This document shows, piece after piece, positions 19,839-28,519 of a stretch of 64,000 nt of DNA. Source of the DNA: Eukaryota sp. TZLM1-RC (lineage: Eukaryota; Metamonada: BaSk clade); NCBI GenBank assembly GCA_040285825.1, contig JAUPSS010000004.1:682001-746000 (forward strand). Reading direction: 5' to 3'. Position numbers and translations under genes: made by a program. The notes below the pieces were generated by a model, which was given only the letters and a program-made list of their open reading frames with translations, did not search any database and was not told the DNA's origin. Numbering within the stretch: position 1 is the first letter of the stretch; every line of letters begins with the position of its first letter.

Positions 19839-22007
19839 TTACAAATAATGTACAATTGAGTATTCGTCATTTTTATGGCGAACCCATATACCAAATACAG
19901 TACCTGAAGGAATTGGTTTGGTATCACTTCGTCCGTTTAAGCTAAAAGTAGCTTGATTGTTTTCAATATTAATATAAATAATATCTCCTTGGTTCATTTT
20001 AGGGAGGGAGAAGTTATTATCACGCGTATCACCATCAGTCTCATACCTAGTACCAGGATACAAGTCACCATTTCTAATATTATCCATTGTCCAAAACCCA
20101 ATAGCTTCATAACCACGGCTCCTATAAGTACATTTAATCGCAATTTTGAACATTTTAGGATTGAAATCTATTACTGCAAAATTACAAGGTTTAGAACCAT
20201 CACAACAATCATTTAAAACCCTTCTATTACCTTCTGAGAACACCATCCGAGAACCACTTTGATTTGTATTAAACTTCATGAATTTGGTTTCCCTACCCAA
20301 TAACTTTTGACATAGTTGATTAATAATGTCAAATGAACAATTACCAACAATAACCCCTTCCAACCATTCTTCCTTGTTTTTATTAATTGAATTAGAAAGA
20401 TTGAGGTTTAATAATAAATCACTGGAAATTGTAAAAACTTCTGGAATTGAACCAAATTCATAATGATCAATTGCCTTGCCTAATAAGCAAGAATTTGAAT
20501 ATTTAATTGAGTAATTGAACAGAGTTTTAAAGGCAATTTCACACAGGGTATTGAATTCTATCTTAGTAGTAAATGATTCAAAGTCAATTTGAGAAGTAAA
20601 TTCATTGCCAAGATTCAAAATCCAAATAAAATCCTGAACACTAATTGAATTAATATTGAAAATAAAATGAATAAACAATTTTTGTTTTAAGTCTTGGTTA
20701 ATTTTCAGACATAAAATCTTTTCTAATTGTGCCTTTGAAATTGGTTCTGTTAACTGAACAGTAAAAGCTTCAATAAGTTTTTCTTTCAGCTTATTGGAAT
20801 TTAAACGCTGAACTAATGAAATTACTGCTGATAAATGATTTGAAGTATTGAAGTCGTGAATAAAAGCATCAATAAAAGATGATTGAATATTTGTACCACT
20901 AAAATCAACCACATCATCAATCAAAATTGATTGAAAAAGATGACGTAGCTCCGTGCTGACCATTCTGGTTATCCCACAGCTTGATAATTTAAAACTTACT
21001 TTTTGAAAGGATTTTTCTTGAATATCTTCTAGCTTTTTTGCTTGAAAATTCTTACAATTCATGACATCAACTGAAAACGGAACTAAAATTTGGTAAAGTT
21101 CATCAAATTTTGATAAAGGGATCAAAATAATTTCATTCAAATCAGCAAAAGTAAATTGATGAAAATCAAATGAATAAAGACAATCTTCAAAAATTTCAAC
21201 ATTCCAATCAAAATTACATTGGATTTGATTGACTTTGCTTGAATATGACGTGACCAAGGTGTTGAGTAACCAATAATTAACTTCAGAATCATTTTGATTG
21301 TCAGATTTCAATTTTTTGAAAGTTTGAGGTTTGATTGAAATGGGATCGGCATTGATTATACTAAATTTTGACATGAAAGCTTTCAAATTTGCACTATTGA
21401 AATTTTCGCGATCGGCAAGCTCAATCGTCTCAACAAACCAATTTGGATCTCGATTTGAATCTTTAACACTTCCAAAACAATTAATAGAAAAATCAATTAA
21501 AATAATAGATAAAGAATTGTCCATTTTCAAGGGAGAAAAAAGTTCAAAATAAAGAAAGTCAAAATGAAGATCCTTGATTTCTAGCAAAGTCAACACATTT
21601 TTGACCTCTTCAACAGAGAAAATTTGGTCACTTGACCATGACTTTATGAAACTTTTAATCAACCACATCACGTGATTGATTGATTTTAATTGACCAGAAA
21701 GATTGATTAAAGTGATTGGTTTAAGCTCGACATGTTCACGTTCACCAAGGTCAAAAATTACAGGAATTTGGTTGGAAATTTCTTCAATCAAATGTGAATC
21801 AAATTGATTGGCAATTATCAATAACCAAAATAACCAATCATTTTTAGTTTTTGAAGATTCAAAATTTGGTAATAAATTGACTGAAAATTCCAACAAAACG
21901 TCAATTAAATCTTCAAATTTACCAAAAACTTTTACAACTTTATTCCAAATAAATTCAATTTCAATTTGTTTAGGCAAAATTTTGCCTACAAAATTTAGGG
22001 GCCGCAT
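19839..22007 (-). CDS. Helical protein with C-terminal SPRY-like domain
   Basis: 722-codon uninterrupted frame from ATG 22007. Residues 1-580 are predicted helical, rich in Leu/Phe/Asn and without a recognised domain. From about 590 a beta-rich module resembles SPRY/B30.2: MFKIAIKCTYRSRGYEAIGF, then GDLYPGTRYET, QGDIIYINIENNQATFSLNG and GTVFGIWVRHK, which fit the SPRY strand order (…V.l.ld...tl.f..NG). SPRY domains mediate protein-protein contacts. A comparable C-terminal beta domain occurs in the RING-pseudokinase gene at 28520. No signal peptide or membrane segment is seen. Function unknown. Confidence 0.75.
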   Translation of the reverse strand: MRPLNFVGKILPKQIEIEFIWNKVVKVFGKFEDLIDVLLEFSVNLLPNFESSKTKNDWLFWLLIIANQFDSHLIEEISNQIPVIFDLGEREHVELKPITLINLSGQLKSINHVMWLIKSFIKSWSSDQIFSVEEVKNVLTLLEIKDLHFDFLYFELFSPLKMDNSLSIILIDFSINCFGSVKDSNRDPNWFVETIELADRENFNSANLKAFMSKFSIINADPISIKPQTFKKLKSDNQNDSEVNYWLLNTLVTSYSSKVNQIQCNFDWNVEIFEDCLYSFDFHQFTFADLNEIILIPLSKFDELYQILVPFSVDVMNCKNFQAKKLEDIQEKSFQKVSFKLSSCGITRMVSTELRHLFQSILIDDVVDFSGTNIQSSFIDAFIHDFNTSNHLSAVISLVQRLNSNKLKEKLIEAFTVQLTEPISKAQLEKILCLKINQDLKQKLFIHFIFNINSISVQDFIWILNLGNEFTSQIDFESFTTKIEFNTLCEIAFKTLFNYSIKYSNSCLLGKAIDHYEFGSIPEVFTISSDLLLNLNLSNSINKNKEEWLEGVIVGNCSFDIINQLCQKLLGRETKFMKFNTNQSGSRMVFSEGNRRVLNDCCDGSKPCNFAVIDFNPKMFKIAIKCTYRSRGYEAIGFWTMDNIRNGDLYPGTRYETDGDTRDNNFSLPKMNQGDIIYINIENNQATFSLNGRSDTKPIPSGTVFGIWVRHKNDEYSIVHYL

Positions 22008-22317
22008 TTTGAACTCATGGTTGACTCACTTTGTTAAAAGCGACAATGTTTGGTAGCAAAATGTAGCAAGATTGAGTTGCCATTGTTTACAGAAAAGATG
22101 AGAAAACACATTAGTTAATCACCTTCTACAGCTTTCTCCAGTATAGATGGAAAGTAAACAAAACAGATTAGAAAATGTTTATTATGGCAGCAATTAATTA
22201 GCATGAATAATTCTGTTCCAGGATTAGATTTACTATCACACTGAAATTAACCAAGGAGATGATATTTTCAAAAAATTAATCTTATGTTCATTTATGATGC
22301 ATGACAAAATGTAACAC

Positions 22318-22392
22318 AACTTCTTTTTTAACTTATTCTATTCAAACGAAATTGTTAAAAACTAAAAAACAATTTCCTCAAACTCCACTTAT
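22318..22392 (+). repeat. Short direct repeat flanking the TauE gene, copy 1
   Basis: TATTCAAACGAAATTGT followed by an A-rich stretch and TTTCCTCAAACTCC recurs at 23600-23665 in the same orientation. The two copies bracket the transporter gene. Confidence 0.45.
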
Positions 22393-22417
22393 TGAATTGT
22401 GATGAATGGTGTAGTAG

Positions 22418-23327
22418 TTATATATAGAAATGAATTTCAACATGGTGGTAAACAATATCTGTGATCATTCCTAGTGCTACTGTGATGAACAAGAAAGCTG
22501 CAAATGTCCGTAGTATCTTTGGTTTGGTTTTTTTATGACACGCAGCTCCTAGTTTGGCCATAGGAATACTAGGAATGACCAGAAACAAAAGCTTATCCCA
22601 AACCATCTGGTCACTGATGATTTTACCGGCAAGGGTGGTGGTAGAGGAAGCAAAAACAACAGGTAATCCACAAGCTAATGCTACTCTTGTGGGGACTAGA
22701 ATTAGTGAGAAAGTAGAATGAACGCACTTTGGAGAAGGTAAATGGACAATGGTGTTAACTAAAGTTAGAATGAAATGAAAGACGGTATACCAAGAATCCA
22801 CCCCCTGCTCCACTCATACCAGCAAAGAAACCAACAAAAGAAGCAGTGAAAAAGCACCCAACTAAGGAGTATTCAAGCTCTTGATCACCGTTAATGTCAA
22901 ACTCGTCTTTCTTGGGCTTCAACAGCATCATTGATGAAGATGCCAATAGAAGAACAGGGAATACAATCGCCAAAACCAGTTCATGAATAGATGCACTTAA
23001 AATAGAACCCAAGAATCCAAAGGCTGCAGCCGGAATTGCAAGGGTAATAATAAGAGGTCGGACACTTTTATGACCCAGTATATTCCCCATGGAAAGAGCC
23101 GCAGCAAGTGTAGATATCCAAATCAACCCAATACATAGAGCAGAAGCCTCCGACATGTCTACCTTTTCTCCACCCAATAAAGGAGGGCCATATATCAGTA
23201 GAGGCAGAAGAAAACCAGCACCTCCAACACAAAGAAGGCCTGATAAGAAACTAGCAAGTGTGCCAATAAGAAGAAACACTAAATGATTAATCTGGAAGAT
23301 GTATTCAAATATGTCTGACAAGCCCAT
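22418..23327 (-). CDS. TauE/SafE-family membrane transporter
   Basis: Likely sulfite/organosulfonate-type anion transporter of the plasma or an internal membrane (family knowledge; substrate unknown). Three exons, 23327-22791, 22758-22728 and 22695-22418, separated by two 32-nt introns, give 281 residues in one frame. The two glycine-rich family signatures are present: LCVGGAGFLLPLLIYGPP in the first half and GMSGAGGGFLLTPLSIYLLQ in the second, the latter visible only after splicing. About seven to eight hydrophobic segments alternate with short loops, and the two halves are homologous as expected. Start ATG 23327 precedes a first membrane helix. Short direct repeats lie on both sides. Confidence 0.8.
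22696..22727 (-). other. 32-nt intron 2 of the TauE gene
   Basis: GTGCGT...ATTCTAG on the minus strand, phase 1. Without removal a stop follows directly; removal leads into IPTRVALACGLPV. Confidence 0.75.
22759..22790 (-). other. 32-nt intron 1 of the TauE gene
   Basis: GTATAC...CTTTAG on the minus strand, phase 0. Removing it continues GGGFL into LTPLSIYLLQ. Confidence 0.75.
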
Positions 23328-23734
23328 TCTTAAAGATATTGTCTAAAGGAGGGGAAAAGTATCTTCTTTATTGTTCTAGACTCAGTTTTTATACTCTGGA
23401 TTGAATTTTCCAAAGATACTGAAAACACTTTTGGTCAGTTTCTGACAATTTTCTGACAAAGGCACCCAATTTGGTGCGAACCCATATCAAACAAAAGACT
23501 TACAACTGCTTGATGATTTGTGTTACACTTTCATAAAATAAACCCAAAATATTGCACCTAGTTCAATTCACCATCGTTTACATTGTTTTATATACATTTT
23601 TTATTCAAACGAAATTGTGAACGTTTAAAAATCAGTTTCCTCAAACTCCGCATCCACTATTGAAAATTTACCTACAGCGATTTCTTCATAAAATCTTCCT
23701 AGTGATAACAACGAGCTAGAAACAAGGCTACAAT
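23328..23734. other. Upstream region of the TauE gene with second direct repeat
   Basis: Contains the second copy of the short repeat (23600-23665). Otherwise nothing recognised. Confidence 0.4.
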
Positions 23735-24960
23735 TAAGAAGCCACATTTTTAGTGGTACAGATTTTGGTGGTGTTGATTTTCATAAATCAAGCTACCTTT
23801 GTAAAGCTGCATTTGTTGGATGTGGTACAAATTTTGTCTTTGAGGTTGCAAATCGCATTCCAAAAAAAATTGATCTCATTGAAAACTGTGGCAGCTCTTA
23901 TCCTATTTCTCTGCAACAGGAACTTGAAACTCTTTCACCAAATATTTGGTCTAAATGTTTTCCCTCTGATATTGTGAAACTTCCTTCAAGATGCTTGCTC
24001 TCCTTACCACTAACTTTTGCAAAATTGAAGGAAAAAATTTTCAAAGTTTTAGAAAACTTGGAGTATATTGTACGTCTCAGCTTGGCTAAAGGAAAAAATC
24101 CCATTTTTGCAAACTTATTGATTGACCTTGAAGACAGTTGCTCAAGTTGCCTTATCTCCCAAATTCCCAATTTATGGTCTTCTACCCAATGATCATCAAT
24201 GGACCACTGCTATGAGAATGAGATGTTTCTTATGGCCTTGTTCGTAACCAAATGACTGAATTTGTCGCTGCATGAATGTGGTTACACTTTTCCATATTGT
24301 AAACTGCAAATATTGTATAACTTATCGCTAAATTGTTCATGACTCAGTTCGTAATCAATTATATGTCATGTGCAATATATTATTATATATCAATATTGTA
24401 TCAGTATTGTTTCAATATAGAGGCATTTATTGAACCGTTAGTTCGTAAGCTTTCTCCAGATCAAACTGATGATTTTTTTGGTAACAGAAGGGCAGCTTTA
24501 GTAACTCCAGGGATGGATGTTGTTCTAAACGTTGTGGATATTGTCTTTGTAGATGTCTGCAAAAACTCTGCTGCTCGTTTGGTGAATTCCGCTCATACGC
24601 CGTCATCTAACGCCGAAAAACAAAGAACATAACAAATCATGAAGAACCACTGGCACAATTAAGTAGAGTCGAACATGTAAAATATCAGTTTGTACCGTTT
24701 GCAACTTCTCTTTTTGGCAATACTGGACCTTCAGGATTACAATTCTTTCAAAAAAATTTCAAAAAAAGTTTTACTAAATAGATCTCATAAAAAATGAATT
24801 CCACTTTCTGGTCAGTATTGTTTTTTGCATTTTCAAGTCTATTCATACAATGATTTCTACAGCTCTTCTACCTATTGGTGTAGAATATGAACGAAATGCT
24901 GTAGCTAGGTTTAGTAATAGTGATGCTCTTTTGGAGGATATTGAATATTAGACAGAATTT
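23735..24960 (+). mobile_element. LINE family 2, decayed C-terminal fragment
   Basis: Plus-strand frames broken many times encode LINE C-terminal sequence: SYLCKAAFVGCGTNFVFE (compare EYLCKSAFIGGMKNFLFE in LINE A), then FIEPLVRKLSPDQTDDFFGN and GMDVVLNVVDIVFVDV, the nuclease-like block. It is clearly distinct in sequence from family 1 but collinear with it. A fragment of the same family lies in inverted orientation at 25110-25782, and another at 55650-56030. Confidence 0.7.
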
Positions 24961-25109
24961 TAGTTCAATAAAAACACAGATATTCAAAAAAAGAAACAAA
25001 GCTATGCATTCCCTTAAAAATATAAAATACAATTCTATTTTGCCAAAAAATGCGATCGAATATTTTGCCAGTTCTATTTTTGACAATTGATGAAAAATCA
25101 TCTATAAAA

Positions 25110-25782
25110 AATAACGTAGTTTTACTCAAGGTTCCAAATACCGAAAAAGCAAAAGGACAAAGAAAGTTTTAAGTGTTGTTGAGTATGTGAGTCGGAATTC
25201 AAATTATTGATTTTTTTCAGTATATTTGATAATTTTCGCTTCTTCAGCTCTACGTAAAGGTGAATTATAAGATTGTGCCATTTTTTCATTTGAGCTGTTT
25301 GATACATCAGTAGATCTGACATCAATTATGATCATTGATCCATCAAGTCCGGGAACTAGCACATCACCATGGCTGTCACCAAAAAAATTTCTGTCAGATT
25401 CATCAGCCAAATTTGAAAGCAAAGGTTCTAAAAAAGATGCAATTTTGTAGGACTTGAACATACAATAGAGCTGATCACGAACTGCATCATGCACTTTTGA
25501 TCTAAAAGTAATAAAACGATTACAATTAAATAAATGGGTTGGAGTGACAGACTTTGCACATTTACAAATTAATCCATGAGGAAGATTATCAGGCCAAATA
25601 AAAGATCGAAGACGCATAGATAACAAAAAGCAAGGGTCATTGGGAAACAAACCATAAATTACTGGTACTTGATTAATTAAACAAGAGGCAGAACTATCAC
25701 AAACATCCAGTACAAAATTTGCAAAAGCGGTATTTTTTTGCTTTGAAATGCCAGGACGTACTGCATAATCACAATGTAACAC
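25110..25782 (-). mobile_element. LINE family 2 fragment with zinc finger and nuclease-like block
   Basis: A 192-codon minus-strand frame (25782-25204) carries CKCAKSVTPTHLFNC (CxC-x7-H-x3-C), then FLEPLLSNLADESDRNFFGD and HGDVLVPGLDGSMIIIDVRS, matching the RLE-like C-terminus of LINE A. A further piece resembling the FVPFAFSIFGN segment follows to about 25110. The 5' part is absent. No ATG context is meaningful because this is a truncated element. Confidence 0.75.
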
Positions 25783-26098
25783 AACTTCAACTTATTTTAA
25801 GTGTCTTCTTAATATCAGGAAAAAACTATGTTCATTTAATTCCATACTGCCAAATGGTCCTGCTGAAGATTGTATTTGATTCTACAACATGTACTCATAC
25901 AACTAGAAAACACTGGTTATGCATGATCACTGATTTTCCTCAAAACAAAAATGCTGAATGAACAAATTCTGTGAGTGGACATGAAACAGCATCTTTTCAA
26001 TTTGATAGATAAAATGAGTAGACAGAAGGTGAGTAGACAGTGAGGATTTCATGCTTGAATAGTTTCAAAATATTGAAAGAAACAGTTTTGCCTTCCTC
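25783..26098. other. Intergenic, nothing recognised
   Basis: No supported feature. The segment around 25770-25800 shares a short string (AATGTAACACAACTTC) with 22309-22324. Confidence 0.35.
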
Positions 26099-26278
26099 AT
26101 GAAATACCACTGTACCTTCCCTGGATGTGATGCCTCATATTCATCATCGAGTACTCGTTCCAATCATTATAACAGGTGTCACACCGATAAGTACAAGTGT
26201 GAGACTTGTGGAAAAGCAGGTGATATTCAACAATTAACTTTAGTGCTTTCAATCCGCTCCAAATTCAGTATTGTTTGA
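26099..26278 (+). CDS. Short C2H2 zinc-finger ORF, possibly first exon or fragment
   Basis: ATG at 26099 opens MKYHCTFPGCDASYSSSS and continues to a full C2H2 finger (C-x4-C-x12-H-x4-H, residues 5-28) and then KCETCGK, the start of a second finger. The frame stops at 26276 after 59 codons. CAGGTGATAT at 26218 could be a splice donor, so it may be exon 1 of a longer gene, or a fragment left by rearrangement. Classical C2H2 fingers bind DNA or RNA. Confidence 0.45.
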   Translation: MKYHCTFPGCDASYSSSSTRSNHYNRCHTDKYKCETCGKAGDIQQLTLVLSIRSKFSIV

Positions 26279-26365
26279 ATTTAGGGAAAAACTTTATACT
26301 CTAATTTTATTAAAAATGCTGAAATATGTATAAACAATAAAATACAATAACTTAAATAAAAAAAA

Positions 26366-27055
26366 TCAATCACTATCTAATTCCAATTCATCAATTACTG
26401 GGAAATCACCAACTTTAATCTTATCAGGTCGCACAAAAACCCCAAATTTGTGTTCACATTGGAAATACTCAACTCCACCAACACTACCATTGTTTTTACC
26501 AAGAGGTTCATCAAGCTCAATTCCGACATAAACACCCGAGCCATTCACGTCACCAATATACCTAATTGTACCTCTCTTAGCTCCCATGAGAACCTCACAA
26601 CGGTCTCCAATCTTGATATTCGAAGCCAGGGCAGCATAGTCAGGTTTAACGCAAGGACAACTGGAAAAGATTTTAACGTCAGGGTTCTTCTTCCTCCAGT
26701 TGCGGAAGGTATCCTTTCGCTGGTCATACTCCTCTTCCGTGAGTTCAAACTTTTCAACTTTGGAGAGGTCTTCAGTGACATCCAAGGTGGAAGAGAGAGG
26801 GTTGGAGTCAATAACGTGAAGACCCATGTCATTGGAAACGTTGAAGAAACCTAGTTGGAGGTCGTCGTCATCCAGGTCACAGAGGAAGGTACCATCAATG
26901 TCAAGAAGTTTAATCTTCATCCATTCTGGTTGTGTACCAGTATGTTTGTGCAGTCGTTGCTTTAGGTCACCAATAGTGAGAGAGAGTTCGAAACGAACTT
27001 CAGCAAACCGTTGGGGGAGGATGTTGTGAGTTATGTCTAATGCAACAAAGGACAT
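26366..27055 (-). CDS. TBCB: Tubulin-folding cofactor B (CAP-Gly, ubiquitin-like)
   Basis: Cytosolic chaperone that works with cofactor E to handle alpha-tubulin. Intronless 229-residue ORF, normal for the family. Residues 1-85 form a ubiquitin-like domain (LSLTIGDLKQRLHKHTG). A central linker follows, then a CAP-Gly domain at about 150-215 with IGDRCEVLMGAKRGTIRYIG, GVYVGIELDEPLGKNNGSV and the KFGVFVRPDKIKVG end. The C-terminus ends in acidic residues (DELELDSD), matching the tubulin-tail-like ending typical of TBCB. A 17-bp motif shared with the small gene at 16505-16657 lies upstream at 27116-27133. Confidence 0.95.
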   Translation of the reverse strand: MSFVALDITHNILPQRFAEVRFELSLTIGDLKQRLHKHTGTQPEWMKIKLLDIDGTFLCDLDDDDLQLGFFNVSNDMGLHVIDSNPLSSTLDVTEDLSKVEKFELTEEEYDQRKDTFRNWRKKNPDVKIFSSCPCVKPDYAALASNIKIGDRCEVLMGAKRGTIRYIGDVNGSGVYVGIELDEPLGKNNGSVGGVEYFQCEHKFGVFVRPDKIKVGDFPVIDELELDSD

Positions 27056-27115
27056 TGGCTAGCAGTAAAAAGTGTCAAATAGTAGTAACCCGTTGAAATT
27101 ACTGGAATAGGAAGA

Positions 27116-27133
27116 CGAAATGAATCAAGATGA
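27116..27133 (-). promoter_or_regulatory. Shared 17-bp upstream motif, copy 2
   Basis: GACGAAATGAATCAAGAT, about 60-80 bp upstream of the TBCB ATG; see the partner at 16717-16733. Confidence 0.4.
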
Positions 27134-27179
27134 TCTTTTCAAAACTTGAGGTCATTCATTTCCTTTGATGTACAGATCC

Positions 27180-27900
27180 GCAACATCAACCATATCCAGA
27201 ACACCATTGACATTACGATTCCATAGATATTCACACTTCTTGCAAGTGAGTAACCCTTGTTCTACGACTGTTGGAGTCTTGCTCTCCTGTAAGGTCTTGG
27301 TTTAGATACTCTATTTTTCTTTACATTTTCACCCTCTTTTCCATCGAGTGCACATACATTACATCAAGAACTTGTTCTATATTCATCCAGCAGCAAGATA
27401 CGGAAGTTGCGTTTTTTTAACATCTTTCGTTAACCAACATTCTTTGTTGGTGCTTGATGGTTAAAATTGGTTTGCTTGCAATCAACCATCACTACATTGT
27501 TATCTCTGGACCTCCAAATTTATTTTCAAATTCATTCATCCATTTTGCTTCAAACCTCTCTGTGGTCATGAATCTTTGCAGTTTCATGACTCTCAATCCT
27601 TTATCAAAGTACAAAGCTCCAGCATGGTTAGAACAGTTGTGTTTTGCCTAGTTTAAGAATTCTTCATGATCTAGAGTTTTCCTTGAATATTGTTTTAGTT
27701 CTTCCCATTCCTTCACAGCATTGTTTCCATGATTCTTTAACATCCTTCTAGAATTTTTGGTGGTCTTTGTTCAGAGTTTCTCTTCGACTTTGAGGAGCAG
27801 TGAGCCTCTTAAAAGTAAATTCCTTTAGTTTTGTGTTCTTATTGTCATTTGGAGCAGGAGGATTATGGTGTGAAGTCTAGAATCATTTGTTTTGTCCTTT
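27180..27900 (-). pseudogene. Fanzor (eukaryotic TnpB-like nuclease) relic 1
   Basis: Minus strand, several frames. In order: FMTTERFEAKWMNEFENKFG (about 27585-27530), the conserved ILLLDEYRTSS then CNVC (about 27400), GLLTCKKCEYLWNRNVNG (about 27275-27220). These match the C-terminal half of Fanzor/TnpB proteins: helix before the GD strand, D/N-E-x-R-T-S-x-x-C-x-x-C of the RuvC-II/zinc region, and CxxC...WNRDxN of RuvC-III. A TGA replaces the residue before the first Cys, the RuvC-III Asp is Asn, and frames shift, so it cannot be active. N-terminal half not found. Family knowledge: Fanzors are RNA-guided endonucleases carried by transposons. Confidence 0.65.
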
Positions 27901-28519
27901 TTGTCTTTTTCTTTCTGTCAATAATACCTCTATTTCTTCCTTTGTTTTCTTCATGACACCATACGTACAATTCTAGTTTTTGAATTGTATGCAACAAAGG
28001 ACATGTTGTGTGTTTGTGAAAAATAAGGATGAGAAAATGATGAATTGGTTTAAGGAGGATGATTCTTTTTGCTGATGTAATTGATTTGTTCTTTTAATTG
28101 ATGTTGCAACAATGTATGTTAAATTAGGAACAATTCCCCCAAACAATATGTAGTCAATAAAAGTCAATTTAGTCAGTAAAAGTCAATGCGGTCAATAAAA
28201 GTCAACGTGGTCAATAAACTGATTTTCACCAAAGACAGGTCTCACTGACAACTCCAACCATTATTCATTTAGTGGTTTCATCTTAGTCAAATTGGTATAG
28301 ATTTTTAACAGTTCCAATTTATGGAATACTGAAGAGTGAAGAAATCAATAAATAATGTTTGTGCATGAAATGAAGAGAAAGCTGAAGAAGGGTATTCTTA
28401 GTGAGATCATTCACATTGATCAAGAGGGAAATACCCAATATTCACAGATTTCTCATTTGAAGGTCAACTATCGCCAACTAGCATCAACACTATGAAAATG
28501 GCTACAAAATAGGCTGGAG
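27900..28519. other. Intergenic with short tandem repeat and a 46-codon ORF
   Basis: 28148-28220 holds about four copies of an AGTCAATAAAAGTCAA-type unit. A small plus-strand ORF at 28355-28495 (KKGILSEIIHIDQEGNTQY inside) is of uncertain meaning. The promoter of the gene at 28520 must lie here. Confidence 0.35.

Noticed and set aside
28148-28220. Functional tandem array
   Set aside because: Only about four imperfect AGTCAATAAAAGTCAA units; reported as a short repeat only.
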